DNA from: Thalassobius sp034670005
Lineage (GTDB): Bacteria > Pseudomonadota > Alphaproteobacteria > Rhodobacterales > Rhodobacteraceae
Length of the DNA stretch: 64,000 nucleotides
Assembly (NCBI RefSeq): GCF_034670005.1
Contig: NZ_JAXMOH010000002.1
Span: forward strand, 620,001-684,000
Direction of reading: 5' to 3'
In this document: positions 17,391 through 25,257 of the stretch, piece after piece
How positions within the stretch are numbered: the stretch's first letter is position 1
How the letters are laid out: the number at the start of each line of letters is the position of its first letter
Position numbers and translations under genes: made by a program
The notes under the pieces: model-generated
Databases searched by the model: none
What the model saw: only the letters and a program-made list of their open reading frames with translations
Told to the model about the DNA's origin: nothing

Positions 17391-17537
17391 TTATTCCAGT
17401 TCGCCGTTGCGGCGCGACCGCCACCAGCGCAGCACGACCCAACCGAGCCCCGCCTTTACAATCCAGATCGCAGCGATTGCCGCTGCCCCGACCGACCCGA
17501 TAGCCGATTTGGCCAGGACGATCAGATCGATCATCAT
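17391..17537 (-). CDS. Small membrane protein ORF between nuoJ and nuoK, unknown function
   Basis: Reading the minus strand from ATG at 17537 to TAA at 17391 gives 48 residues starting MMIDLIVLAKSAIGSVG. A hydrophobic segment (about 5-36) rich in Ala, Ile, Val and Gly is followed by LRWWRSRRNGELE, a Trp/Arg-rich charged tail that would stay in the cytoplasm by the positive-inside rule. It lies 34 bp after the nuoJ stop and 51 bp before nuoK, so it is in the operon message. The gap between nuoJ and nuoK (232 bp) is unusually wide for this operon unless a gene fills it. I recognise no family; expression is unproven. Confidence 0.6.
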   Translation of the reverse strand: MMIDLIVLAKSAIGSVGAAAIAAIWIVKAGLGWVVLRWWRSRRNGELE

Positions 17538-17571
17538 ACCGCCAGTCCGATGCCGGCGGAGCGGGCGGGGA

Positions 17572-18180
17572 TCACAACCCCTGCCCCGGTTTCACGTCCT
17601 TCAGTTCCATCGCCTTGGCCGGATCGCGCCACATCTGGTGCAGCACGTTCTGGCGCTTGATATTGCTGCGATGGCGCAGGGTCAGCACGATGGCCCCGAT
17701 CATCGCCACCAGCAGGATCAACCCGGCCAGTTGGAACAGCAGGAAATATTTGTCGTAAAGCAGCATCCCCAGAGCGGCCGTGTTGGTCACCCCGTCCGGC
17801 GTCACCGCGGCCCGCGCGTCAACGGCGTGTTCAGCGTAATCCCAGGCACCGTAAGCCATGGCGAATTGCATCAGCAGGATGACCCCGATCAGCAGCGCCA
17901 AGGGCAGGTATTTCGCCATTTCCGCCTTCAGTTCGGCGAAATCGACATCCAGCATCATCACCACGAACAGGAACAGCACCATGACTGCCCCCACATAGAC
18001 AATGATCAGAAGCATGGCGACGAATTCCGCCCCCAACAACACGAACAGCCCCGCCGAAGACAGGAATGCCAGGATCAGCCACAGCACCGAATGCACCGGG
18101 TTGCGGCTGATCACGGTGAACAGCCCCCCGGCGATGGCGCAGATCGCGAACAGATAGAATGCCAGCGCTGCAATCGTCAT
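17572..18180 (-). CDS. nuoJ: NADH-quinone oxidoreductase subunit J
   Basis: Membrane-arm subunit whose third helix contains the pi-bulge implicated in coupling. The 202-residue protein shows the usual start with AFYLFAICAIAGGLF and the conserved IVYVGAVMVLFLFVVMM in the third helix region. Its ATG overlaps the preceding carboxymuconolactone-decarboxylase-like gene by 4 bp (ATGA at 18177-18180), so the foreign-looking neighbour and nuoJ are translated together. Confidence 0.96.
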   Translation of the reverse strand: MTIAALAFYLFAICAIAGGLFTVISRNPVHSVLWLILAFLSSAGLFVLLGAEFVAMLLIIVYVGAVMVLFLFVVMMLDVDFAELKAEMAKYLPLALLIGVILLMQFAMAYGAWDYAEHAVDARAAVTPDGVTNTAALGMLLYDKYFLLFQLAGLILLVAMIGAIVLTLRHRSNIKRQNVLHQMWRDPAKAMELKDVKPGQGL

Positions 18181-18584
18181 GTTTCTTTATCCTCTTTATC
18201 GTCCATGATCTCACGGGCCAGTTCCATGCCCTTGGTCATGGCGGGAATGCCGGCAAACATCGACATCTGCGCGATGGTTTCGGCGATTTCATCCTTGGTG
18301 GCCCCGGATTCCAGCGCGTGGCGCACGGTCATCCGGATGCCGGTTTCATTTTGCGCACCCTGCATCACCAGCCCTGCCAGCGTCAGCAGCAGCCGGGTTT
18401 TCGCATCCAGCCCGTCCTTGCTGATGCCCTTGCCAAAGGCCATTTCCATCATGTCCTTGGGCATGGTCGGCCACAGCGTTTCGAACCCTTTCGGTGAAAA
18501 GGATTCCAGCGCAGGGTTCATGGCTTTCGCCATCGCCTGGGCCTGTTTCATCATCAGTTCGAAAGGGTTGGTGGGATCGCTCAT
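18177..18584 (-). CDS. Carboxymuconolactone decarboxylase-like (AhpD fold) protein
   Basis: The 135-residue protein belongs to the carboxymuconolactone decarboxylase/AhpD superfamily by its core: DAKTRLLLTLAGLVMQ, then TGIRMTVRHALESGATKDEIAETIAQM, given in parts here (TVRHALESGATKDEI). The AhpD redox pair CxxC is absent, so it is not a simple alkylhydroperoxidase and its reaction is unknown. It starts at 18584 overlapping the nuoI stop (ATGA) and ends overlapping the nuoJ start (ATGA), so it is fully embedded in the complex I operon. The frame is open further upstream but only inside nuoI. A Met-rich stretch (MMKQAQAMAKAMN) is notable near the start. Confidence 0.85.
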   Translation of the reverse strand: MSDPTNPFELMMKQAQAMAKAMNPALESFSPKGFETLWPTMPKDMMEMAFGKGISKDGLDAKTRLLLTLAGLVMQGAQNETGIRMTVRHALESGATKDEIAETIAQMSMFAGIPAMTKGMELAREIMDDKEDKET

Positions 18585-19075
18585 CGGTACGGTGCATCCA
18601 GTTCGAGGTTGCGGGCAATCTCGGCTTCCCAGCGGTCGCCGTTTTCCAGCAGTTTTGCCTTGTCGTAGAACAGTTCTTCGCGGGTTTCGGTGGCGAATTC
18701 GAAATTCGGACCCTCGACGATGGCATCGACCGGGCAGGCTTCCTGACAGAAGCCGCAATAGATGCATTTGGTCATGTCGATGTCATAGCGCGTGGTGCGG
18801 CGGCTGCCATCGTCGCGCGGTTCGGCGTCGATGGTGATCGCCTGCGCCGGGCAGATCGCTTCGCACAGTTTGCAGGCGATGCAGCGCTCTTCCCCGTTGG
18901 GATAGCGGCGCAGCGCGTGTTCGCCGCGGAAGCGCGGGCTCAGCGGGCCCTTTTCATGCGGGTAGTTCAGCGTCGCCTTGGGGGCGAAGAAGTATTTCAG
19001 CCCCAGCCGGAAGCCTTTGACGAAATCCGCCAGCAGGAAGTATTTGGCCGCGCGGCCGTAATCGATCTGAGTCAT
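18581..19075 (-). CDS. nuoI: NADH-quinone oxidoreductase subunit I
   Basis: Ferredoxin-like subunit that holds clusters N6a and N6b and passes electrons toward NuoB. The 164-residue protein has two classic 4Fe-4S motifs: C65-x2-C68-x2-C71-x3-C75 and C104-x2-C107-x2-C110-x3-C114 (CIYCGFCQEACP). Length and the GEHALRRYPNGEERC lead-in are those of alphaproteobacterial NuoI. The stop overlaps the start of the next gene by 4 bp. Confidence 0.97.
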   Translation of the reverse strand: MTQIDYGRAAKYFLLADFVKGFRLGLKYFFAPKATLNYPHEKGPLSPRFRGEHALRRYPNGEERCIACKLCEAICPAQAITIDAEPRDDGSRRTTRYDIDMTKCIYCGFCQEACPVDAIVEGPNFEFATETREELFYDKAKLLENGDRWEAEIARNLELDAPYR

Positions 19076-19080
19076 CTTGT

Positions 19081-19329
19081 TTACTCCGCTCCAGACAGGA
19101 CTTGGAGGCCGTTGGTCCAGTTGTCTAAGTTCGCCAAATCCTCAAGGATTTTATCGTTTACGCCTTCAAGCTTTTTACCTTCTACAGCAACTTTGATGGC
19201 ATCATCTAAAGTCTCGTGGTGTCCCAGATTTTCATTTTGTTCTGTCAGCAAGAAGCGGCCATCATGTCGCCAAATAGTAAAATCCAGATCATTCCGGGAG
19301 TAGGAGTAGAATTTAGTGAATGAGGTCAT
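19081..19329 (-). CDS. Small soluble protein of unknown function inserted between nuoH and nuoI
   Basis: The 82-residue product starts MTSFTKFYSYSRNDLDFTIWRH and has no signal or membrane segment; it looks like a small cytosolic alpha/beta protein with acidic character. I recognise no family. By my count the gene is about 44% G+C, against roughly 57-67% in adjacent nuo genes, and its codons use many A/T third positions. It fits tightly, 4 bp after nuoH and 5 bp before nuoI, so it would be expressed with complex I despite its foreign composition. A recent acquisition into the operon is the simplest reading. Confidence 0.68.
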   Translation of the reverse strand: MTSFTKFYSYSRNDLDFTIWRHDGRFLLTEQNENLGHHETLDDAIKVAVEGKKLEGVNDKILEDLANLDNWTNGLQVLSGAE

Positions 19330-19333
19330 TTAA

Positions 19334-20374
19334 TCAGCCCCCAATCGCCCAGCGGGCATAGGCGCCGCCGAAGGCTTCGAATTTTGCAAGGAACGCCACG
19401 ATCACCACCCAGCCCAGCGACATCGGCAGGAACACTTTCCAGCCAATGCGCATCAGCTGGTCATAGCGGTAACGCGGCGTGATCGCCTTGACCATTGAGA
19501 AGATGAAGAAGACGAAGCACATCTTGCCCACCATCCACAGGATGCCGTCGGGCAGGCCCGGGATCGGCGACAGCCAGCCGCCGAAGAACAGCAGCGTGGT
19601 CAGCGCGCACATCAGCACCACCGCCACCAGTTCGCCGATCATAAACAGCAGGAACGGGGTCGAGCTGTATTCGACCTGATAGCCGGCGACCAGTTCGCTT
19701 TCTGCTTCGGGCAGGTCAAACGGCGGACGGTTGGTTTCGGCCAGCGCCGAGATGAAGAACAAAAACAGCATCGGGAAATGCGGCAGCCAGTACCAGCTGA
19801 ACAGCCCGTAAGAGCCATCCTGTGCCTGCACGATGTCACCGAAATTCATCGAACCGGTCGAGATGATCACGCCAATGATGATCAGACCGATGGAGACTTC
19901 GTAGGAAATCATCTGCGCGGCAGAGCGCAGGCTGCCCAGGAACGGGTATTTCGAGTTCGACGCCCAGCCGCCCATGATTACGCCGTAAACTTCCAGCGAA
20001 GAGATCGCGAAGACATAGAGGATGGCGACGTTGATATCGCTGATCACCCAACCATCGTTGAACGGGATCACCGCCCAGGCGATCAGAGCCATCACAAGGC
20101 TGATCATCGGGGCCAGCAGGAAAACCACCTTGTCGGCCCCGGCGGGAAAGACGACCTCTTTCACGATGTATTTCAGAAAGTCCGCAAAACTTTGCAGCAG
20201 ACCGAAAACGCCCACCACGTTGGGACCGCGACGCATCTGCACGGCGGCCCAGATTTTACGGTCGGCATACATCAGGAAGGCCAGAGCCACCAAAAGCGGA
20301 ATGACGAGCAGGAACACCTGTCCGATGATCACCAGCGCCATGCCTAGATATGTGTTCGCAAAGAAATCTGCCAT
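19334..20374 (-). CDS. nuoH: NADH-quinone oxidoreductase subunit H
   Basis: Membrane subunit that forms the quinone chamber with NuoB and NuoD and links it to the proton channels. The 346-residue protein is polytopic and carries family motifs MQMRRGPNVVGVFGLLQ (as AVQMRRGPNVVG here), ALAETNRPPFDLPEAESELVAGY (as NRPPFDLPEAESE) and the acidic loop typical of the E-channel. It lies 7 bp after the lipoprotein gene at 20382-20774. Confidence 0.97.
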   Translation of the reverse strand: MADFFANTYLGMALVIIGQVFLLVIPLLVALAFLMYADRKIWAAVQMRRGPNVVGVFGLLQSFADFLKYIVKEVVFPAGADKVVFLLAPMISLVMALIAWAVIPFNDGWVISDINVAILYVFAISSLEVYGVIMGGWASNSKYPFLGSLRSAAQMISYEVSIGLIIIGVIISTGSMNFGDIVQAQDGSYGLFSWYWLPHFPMLFLFFISALAETNRPPFDLPEAESELVAGYQVEYSSTPFLLFMIGELVAVVLMCALTTLLFFGGWLSPIPGLPDGILWMVGKMCFVFFIFSMVKAITPRYRYDQLMRIGWKVFLPMSLGWVVIVAFLAKFEAFGGAYARWAIGG

Positions 20375-20381
20375 TTGGTCC

Positions 20382-20774
20382 TCACACCATCGGTATTCCG
20401 TTTTCCGCGCAATGCGCGACGACGACTTCGGCGTCTATCGTCTTAGATCCGCGGGGCAGCGCGGGCGAGATGGTATAGATCGCATCTGCGCGCCACAGGC
20501 CGCCTGTTTCATCGACATTCGTGCGCAAGTGACGCGCGAAGCCATATCCCCGGATCAGCGTATATTGCGCAGCCGCGCATTGTGCATAATCCGCTACATC
20601 TTCGCCCGAACGGGCGCCGGTCATTACCACCACGAAGCCGACAAGATCGCCTTCGAGAAGCCGCGTTTCAACGCCCTTGTAATCCGGGCGGAATGCCATC
20701 TGTTCCGGCTGCGCCTCGACGCAACCGGCGATTGGCAGCGCCGCCAGAAGGGATATGAACGCGGCCCGTTTCAT
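20382..20774 (-). CDS. Predicted lipoprotein encoded inside the nuo operon
   Basis: The 130-residue product begins MKRAAFISLLAALPIAGC, a lipoprotein signal with lipobox PIAGC and modified C18, so the mature protein should be anchored in the cell envelope. The rest has Tyr/Gly-rich strands and two further cysteine positions (AQCAAAQ and VVAHCAE). No family recognised. I chose the ATG at 20774, which overlaps the nuoG stop by one base (TGATG); a GTG one codon upstream is also possible. It sits between nuoG and nuoH, which otherwise adjoin in many bacteria. Confidence 0.75.
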   Translation of the reverse strand: MKRAAFISLLAALPIAGCVEAQPEQMAFRPDYKGVETRLLEGDLVGFVVVMTGARSGEDVADYAQCAAAQYTLIRGYGFARHLRTNVDETGGLWRADAIYTISPALPRGSKTIDAEVVVAHCAENGIPMV

Positions 20775-22786
20775 CACTCGGCGGCCACCTTGGTTGCGCC
20801 ACGCGCCTTGCTGTTGGCCGAAAGTTCCGCCATCAGCTGGCTCGCCCGCGCAATCGGGTTGGTCAGGTAGAAATCGGCAATCGCCTCAACGAAGGCGGCC
20901 GGTTTCAGTTTGGTCACCTCAAGCGGCTGCCAGTCGTTTTCGATCACCTGGTCGATCTGTTTCAGATGCGGCACCTCAGCGACCAGCGCCTGACGCAATT
21001 GGGCCAGGCTGTCATAGGGCAGCGCGGCGCCCAGTTCCGCCGACAGCGCCCGCAGGATCGCCCAGTTTTCCTTGGCCTCGCCCGGGGCGAACCCGGCACG
21101 CAGGGCCAGCTGTGGGCGGCCTTCGGTGTTGACGAACAGACCGTTTTCTTCGGTATAGGCGGCACCCGGCAGGATCACGTCGGCACGATGTGCGCCGCGA
21201 TCGCCATGACTGCCCTGATAGATCACGAAGGGGCCTTCGGCGATATCGATCTCGTCGGCACCAAGGTTATAGACCACTTCGGCGCCGTCCAGCGCTGCGG
21301 TCATGCCGCCTTGGGTCACGGCACCCAGATCCATCGCGCCGACGCGGGAAGCAGCGGTGTGCAGCACCATCATCTTGCCGCCCAGTTTTTCGGTCAGTTG
21401 CATCGCGCGGCCGAGCACGGCAGCGCCGTCGCCTTCGGTGATCGCGCCCTGACCGACGATGACAAGCGCGCCTTCGGTCGCCGCGACCTTGTCGGCGAGT
21501 TCGTTCAGCGGTTTGCGACCGGGACCGTGCCATTCGTAATCATAGGTCAGGTCCATGCCTTCGGTGCCGATGACATGCACGTTGGCACCGTTGATCCACG
21601 CCTTGCGAACGCGGGAATTCAGCACCGGCGCCTCAACCCGCGGGTTCGACCCGATCAGGTAGATTTCCCTGGCCGTATCGATGTCTTCGATCGCCGCCGT
21701 GCCGACATAGGCCGACCGGTTGCCGGCAGGCAGTACCGCGCCGTTGGTGCGGCATTCGATGCTGCCGTCCAGCCCTTCGACCATCTGTTTCAGCGCGAAC
21801 ACGGCTTCGACCGGGGCCAGATCGCCGACCAGAGCGGCGACTTTCTTGCCCTTCATCGCGGCGGCGGCGGCTGTCAGGGCTTCGCCCCAGCTGGCTTTGC
21901 GCAGCTTGCCGTTTTCACGGATATAGGGCGTGTCGAGACGCTGGCGGCGCAGACCGTCCCAGATGAAGCGGGTCTTGTCGGAAATCCATTCTTCGTTCAC
22001 GCCGTCATGGTTGCGCGGCAGGATGCGCATGACTTCGCGGCCCTTGGTATCGACCCGGATGTTCGAACCAAGCGCATCCATCACGTCGATGGTTTCGGTC
22101 TTAGTCAGTTCCCACGGACGGGCGGTAAAAGCATAGGGTTTGCTGACCAGCGCGCCGACCGGGCACAGGTCGATGATGTTGCCCTGCATGTTGCTGTCGA
22201 GCGTTTCGCCCAGATAAGAGGTGATTTCGCTGTCTTCGCCGCGCCCGGTCTGGCCCATCTGGGTGATGCCGGCGACTTCGGAAGTGAAGCGCACGCAACG
22301 GGTGCAGGAAATGCAGCGGGTCATGTGGGTTTCGACCAGCGGGCCGAGATTCAGATCCTCTGACGCCCGTTTCGGTTCGCGGTAGCGGGAAAAATCGACA
22401 CCGTAAGCCATCGCCTGATCCTGCAGGTCGCATTCACCGCCCTGATCGCAGATCGGGCAATCCAGCGGATGGTTGATCAGCAGGAATTCCATCACGCCTT
22501 CGCGGGCCTTTTTCACCATCGGCGAATTGGTTTTCACCACTGGCGGCTGGCCTTCGGGACCGGGGCGCAGATCGCGCACCTGCATGGCGCAGCTTGCTGC
22601 CGGTTTCGGCGGGCCGCCGACCACTTCGACAAGACACATCCGGCAGTTGCCAGCAATCGACAGGCGTTCGTGGTAACAGAAGCGCGGGATTTCCACCCCG
22701 GCCTGTTCACAAGCCTGAATCAGGGTCATTGCCCCTTCAACTTCGATCTCCTGGTCATCGATGACGATCTTGCGTAGGTCCGACAT
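20774..22786 (-). CDS. nuoG: NADH-quinone oxidoreductase subunit G
   Basis: Largest peripheral-arm subunit; it carries electrons from NuoE/F toward NuoI through several Fe-S clusters. In the 670 residues the N-terminal 2Fe-2S ligands C37, C48, C51 and C66 are visible, followed by HPLDCPICDQGGECDLQ (mixed 4Fe-4S ligands) and CISCTRCVRF (4Fe-4S). The remainder is a degenerate molybdopterin-oxidoreductase-like domain. The length is like mitochondrial/alphaproteobacterial NuoG (about 670-690), shorter than the E. coli protein. It follows a secreted-protein gene by 6 bp. Confidence 0.96.
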   Translation of the reverse strand: MSDLRKIVIDDQEIEVEGAMTLIQACEQAGVEIPRFCYHERLSIAGNCRMCLVEVVGGPPKPAASCAMQVRDLRPGPEGQPPVVKTNSPMVKKAREGVMEFLLINHPLDCPICDQGGECDLQDQAMAYGVDFSRYREPKRASEDLNLGPLVETHMTRCISCTRCVRFTSEVAGITQMGQTGRGEDSEITSYLGETLDSNMQGNIIDLCPVGALVSKPYAFTARPWELTKTETIDVMDALGSNIRVDTKGREVMRILPRNHDGVNEEWISDKTRFIWDGLRRQRLDTPYIRENGKLRKASWGEALTAAAAAMKGKKVAALVGDLAPVEAVFALKQMVEGLDGSIECRTNGAVLPAGNRSAYVGTAAIEDIDTAREIYLIGSNPRVEAPVLNSRVRKAWINGANVHVIGTEGMDLTYDYEWHGPGRKPLNELADKVAATEGALVIVGQGAITEGDGAAVLGRAMQLTEKLGGKMMVLHTAASRVGAMDLGAVTQGGMTAALDGAEVVYNLGADEIDIAEGPFVIYQGSHGDRGAHRADVILPGAAYTEENGLFVNTEGRPQLALRAGFAPGEAKENWAILRALSAELGAALPYDSLAQLRQALVAEVPHLKQIDQVIENDWQPLEVTKLKPAAFVEAIADFYLTNPIARASQLMAELSANSKARGATKVAAE

Positions 22787-22792
22787 CTGGCC

Positions 22793-23203
22793 TCACTTTG
22801 CTTTCAACAGGACACCGACTTGGCTGTTTTGCGCGATTTCGGCATGGCCGAGAGTGCACAGATCGCCAGTATCGGCGGGGTTCAACCCCTTGGATTTCAC
22901 ATAGGCTTCGCCGCGGTCGCGCATGCGGGCCTTTTCTTCATCGCTTTTGACGTATTCTTTGATTTCCGCGTCGCTGTAGCCCATCGCCCTGGCGGTGTTC
23001 TTCAGCGAATTGAGGAACAGCAGCCCCTTCAGGGTGCGCGGCTTGATTTGGTCGCATTTGTCGCTGATTTCGATGGCCAGAGCCACCCACAGCATATTGT
23101 TATCAATCTTAGGCACATCGCGCAGCGGCAGTTTTGCCTCGGCGCTTGCCGCAGTGGTCAGAACCAGCCCCAAAGCCAGCGCGCTCATCGGGATCATTTT
23201 CAT
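22793..23203 (-). CDS. Predicted periplasmic protein in the nuo operon (possibly DUF5333)
   Basis: The 136-residue product starts with a Sec-type signal (MKMIPMSALALGLVLTTAAS, with cleavage likely near AEA), leaving about 113 mature residues. The mature part is helical and charged and has two cysteines, C50 (SDKCDQ) and C116 (GDLCTLG), which could pair. From memory it resembles DUF5333, a Rhodobacteraceae family, but I could not check this. It lies between the nuoF-side lipoprotein gene and nuoG, 6 bp before nuoG. A periplasmic product from a complex I operon is unexpected because complex I itself has no such subunit. Confidence 0.72.
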   Translation of the reverse strand: MKMIPMSALALGLVLTTAASAEAKLPLRDVPKIDNNMLWVALAIEISDKCDQIKPRTLKGLLFLNSLKNTARAMGYSDAEIKEYVKSDEEKARMRDRGEAYVKSKGLNPADTGDLCTLGHAEIAQNSQVGVLLKAK

Positions 23204-23233
23204 ATCGCATCTCCTTTGCAGATCGGGACGATC

Positions 23234-23299
23234 CGCGCCGCTTTGCGGCGCGCGCCCCGGTCAGAGATGCGTTTGCACCCGACTGTTATGCAATAACAG
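23234..23299. other. Two perfect hairpins in the nuoF-nuoG gap
   Basis: Within the 130-bp gap 23204-23333, CGCGCCGC (23234-23241) pairs with GCGGCGCG (23245-23252) around TTT, and CTGTTAT (23283-23289) pairs with ATAACAG (23293-23299) around GCA. Both stems are perfect. Neither is followed by a clear T-tract, so an RNA-processing or stability role, or a regulatory site, is more likely than termination inside the operon. Confidence 0.5.
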
Positions 23300-23333
23300 C
23301 CCGTGTAACGCGTTGATATGACGGCGAAACCGT

Positions 23334-23678
23334 TCATCCCAAACACCGCCCCGCCAACTGTAGCGTGTCGTCGGCAATGGTCAGATTTTCGGCTTTTGCA
23401 TCCGGTCCGGCGGACCAGTCGACTTCGGAATTGCCGAATTCGGAAACGCAATACTTGGTCGCTTCGTAGCGGCCTGCTTCGCGTGCGGGGTCCAAACCCT
23501 GAGACACCGGGGCGACCGAGATGGTGAAGGCCATCTTGTCATCCTTGTCGGCGTTCAGACGGGCCTTGAAATACATCCCGTCAAAGGCCACGCGGCTATT
23601 GGCGCCCTGGATCTTATCCCGCACACCGCACCCGGCCAGCAACCCTGCCGTCAGAAGAAGGATGAAAGCGCCCCGCAT
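23334..23678 (-). CDS. Predicted lipoprotein downstream of nuoF
   Basis: The 114-residue product begins MRGAFILLLTAGLLAGCG, a lipoprotein signal with lipobox LLAGC and modified C17. The mature domain has alternating short strands (AFDGMYFKARLNAD, MAFTISVAP) and cysteines in TKYCVSE and LAGRCLG. No family recognised. It starts 6 bp after nuoF. Its general plan (short lipoprotein, strand-rich, Cys pair) is like the lipoprotein at 20382-20774, but I see no firm alignment. A 130-bp non-coding gap follows before the next gene. Confidence 0.75.
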   Translation of the reverse strand: MRGAFILLLTAGLLAGCGVRDKIQGANSRVAFDGMYFKARLNADKDDKMAFTISVAPVSQGLDPAREAGRYEATKYCVSEFGNSEVDWSAGPDAKAENLTIADDTLQLAGRCLG

Positions 23679-23684
23679 TCCCCG

Positions 23685-24983
23685 TTACTCCGCCGCCATC
23701 GAGCCGGTGCGGCCGGTTTTCTGCGCCTTGATGCGGTCTTCGATTTCCTCGCGGAAGTTGCGGATCAGGCCCTGGATCGGCCAGGCCGCCGCGTCGCCAA
23801 GGGCGCAGATCGTGTGGCCTTCGACCTGCTTGGTCACATCCCACAGCATGTCGATTTCTTCCGGTTCGGCTTCGCCTTTGACCAGCCGGTCCATCACCCG
23901 CATCATCCAGCCGGTGCCTTCGCGGCAGGGCGTACACTGACCGCAGCTTTCGTGCTTGTAGAATTTCGACAGGCGCCAGATCGCTTTGACGATATCGGTG
24001 GATTTATCCATCACGATCACCGCCGCAGTGCCAAGGCCGGAGCCCAGTTCGCCACGCAGGTAATCGAAATCCATGATCGCGTCGCGCATGTTTTCACCGC
24101 GCACGCAAGGCACCGAGGATCCGCCGGGGATTACCGCCAACAGGTTGTCCCAGCCGCCGCGAATGCCGCCGCAATGCTTTTCGATCAGTTCCTCGAAGGA
24201 GATCGACATCGCCTCTTCGACGACGCAGGGATTGTTGACGTGGCCGGAGATCGCGAACAGCTTGGTGCCCGAATTGTTGGGGCGGCCAAAACCGGCGAAC
24301 CATTCCGGGCCACGGCGCAGGATGGTCGGCACCACTGCGATGGATTCGACGTTGTTCACCGTGGTCGGGCAACCGTAAAGACCGGCACCGGCGGGGAATG
24401 GCGGTTTCATCCGCGGCATGCCCTTCTTGCCTTCAAGGCTTTCCAGAAGCGCGGTTTCTTCGCCGCAGATATAGGCCCCTGCCCCGTGATGCAGGTAGAG
24501 GTCGAAATCCCAGCCCGATCCGGCGGCGTTCGGTCCCAGCAGACCGGCGTCGTAGGCTTCGTCGATGGCGGCCTGAAGCGCTTCGCGTTCGCGGATATAT
24601 TCGCCACGGATATAGATATAGGCGGCATTCGCGTTCATCGCGAAGGACGCGATCAGGCACCCTTCGATCAGCGTGTGCGGATCGTGGCGCATGATTTCGC
24701 GGTCTTTGCAGGTGCCCGGTTCGGATTCGTCCGCATTGACCACCAGATAGGACGGGCGGCCGTCGCTTTCTTTCGGCATGAAGGACCATTTCAGGCCGGT
24801 GGGGAACCCCGCACCGCCGCGACCGCGCAGGCCCGATGCCTTCATCTGGTCCACGATCCAGTCGCGGCCCTTCTGGATGATGCCGGCGGTGCCATCCCAA
24901 TGTCCACGTGCCTTTGCCCCCGCCAGATTGCGGTCATGCATCCCGTAGATATTGGTGAAGATACGGTCCTGGTCCTTCAGCAT
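23685..24983 (-). CDS. nuoF: NADH-quinone oxidoreductase subunit F
   Basis: Flavoprotein subunit that oxidises NADH with FMN and holds cluster N3. The 432-residue protein has the NADH/FMN-binding GRGGAGFPTGLKW at about 54-66 and the 4Fe-4S motif SCGQCTPCREGTGW near 350. I chose the ATG at 24983 (MLKDQDRIFTNIYG), the usual family start; the open frame extends upstream only by overlapping the DUF5337-like gene out of frame. The gap to that gene is 5 bp. Confidence 0.97.
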   Translation of the reverse strand: MLKDQDRIFTNIYGMHDRNLAGAKARGHWDGTAGIIQKGRDWIVDQMKASGLRGRGGAGFPTGLKWSFMPKESDGRPSYLVVNADESEPGTCKDREIMRHDPHTLIEGCLIASFAMNANAAYIYIRGEYIREREALQAAIDEAYDAGLLGPNAAGSGWDFDLYLHHGAGAYICGEETALLESLEGKKGMPRMKPPFPAGAGLYGCPTTVNNVESIAVVPTILRRGPEWFAGFGRPNNSGTKLFAISGHVNNPCVVEEAMSISFEELIEKHCGGIRGGWDNLLAVIPGGSSVPCVRGENMRDAIMDFDYLRGELGSGLGTAAVIVMDKSTDIVKAIWRLSKFYKHESCGQCTPCREGTGWMMRVMDRLVKGEAEPEEIDMLWDVTKQVEGHTICALGDAAAWPIQGLIRNFREEIEDRIKAQKTGRTGSMAAE

Positions 24984-24988
24984 GCGTG

Positions 24989-25240
24989 CTACCTTTGTGC
25001 ATCCTGGCGCAGACGCCAGAGTTGATAGATGTTGATGATCGCATAGATCAGCGCGGCCATCGCAGCCAGGTCGAACAGAAGCGCATAGCGCCCGGGCAAT
25101 CCCATCGCCCGACCCAGCCAGTTGGCGCCAAGCCAAAGCAGCATCGAACCGGCAATCACCAGCGCGATATGGCGGCTTTTGCGGGACACTTGCGCGTCCC
25201 GGTCATTCGCAGCCATCGCTTTGTTTTTCTTAGCGCTCAT
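24989..25240 (-). CDS. Small two-helix membrane protein in the nuo operon (DUF5337-like)
   Basis: The 83-residue product has a charged N-terminus (MSAKKNKAMAANDRD) and two hydrophobic segments, about 25-43 (IALVIAGSMLLWLGANWLG) and 53-72 (ALLFDLAAMAALIYAIINIY), then a short basic tail. It matches my memory of DUF5337, a Rhodobacteraceae family encoded next to nuoF; no function is known. It is 17 bp from the upstream membrane-protein gene and 5 bp from nuoF, so it shares the operon message. A complex I assembly or stabilising role is only a guess from position. Confidence 0.75.
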   Translation of the reverse strand: MSAKKNKAMAANDRDAQVSRKSRHIALVIAGSMLLWLGANWLGRAMGLPGRYALLFDLAAMAALIYAIINIYQLWRLRQDAQR

Positions 25241-25257
25241 GTTTCATGTGCGGGGGC

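Noticed and set aside
20382..23678. Claim that the two nuo-operon lipoproteins are paralogues
   Set aside because: I see only a similar plan and scattered matches by eye. Without an alignment score I do not assert homology.
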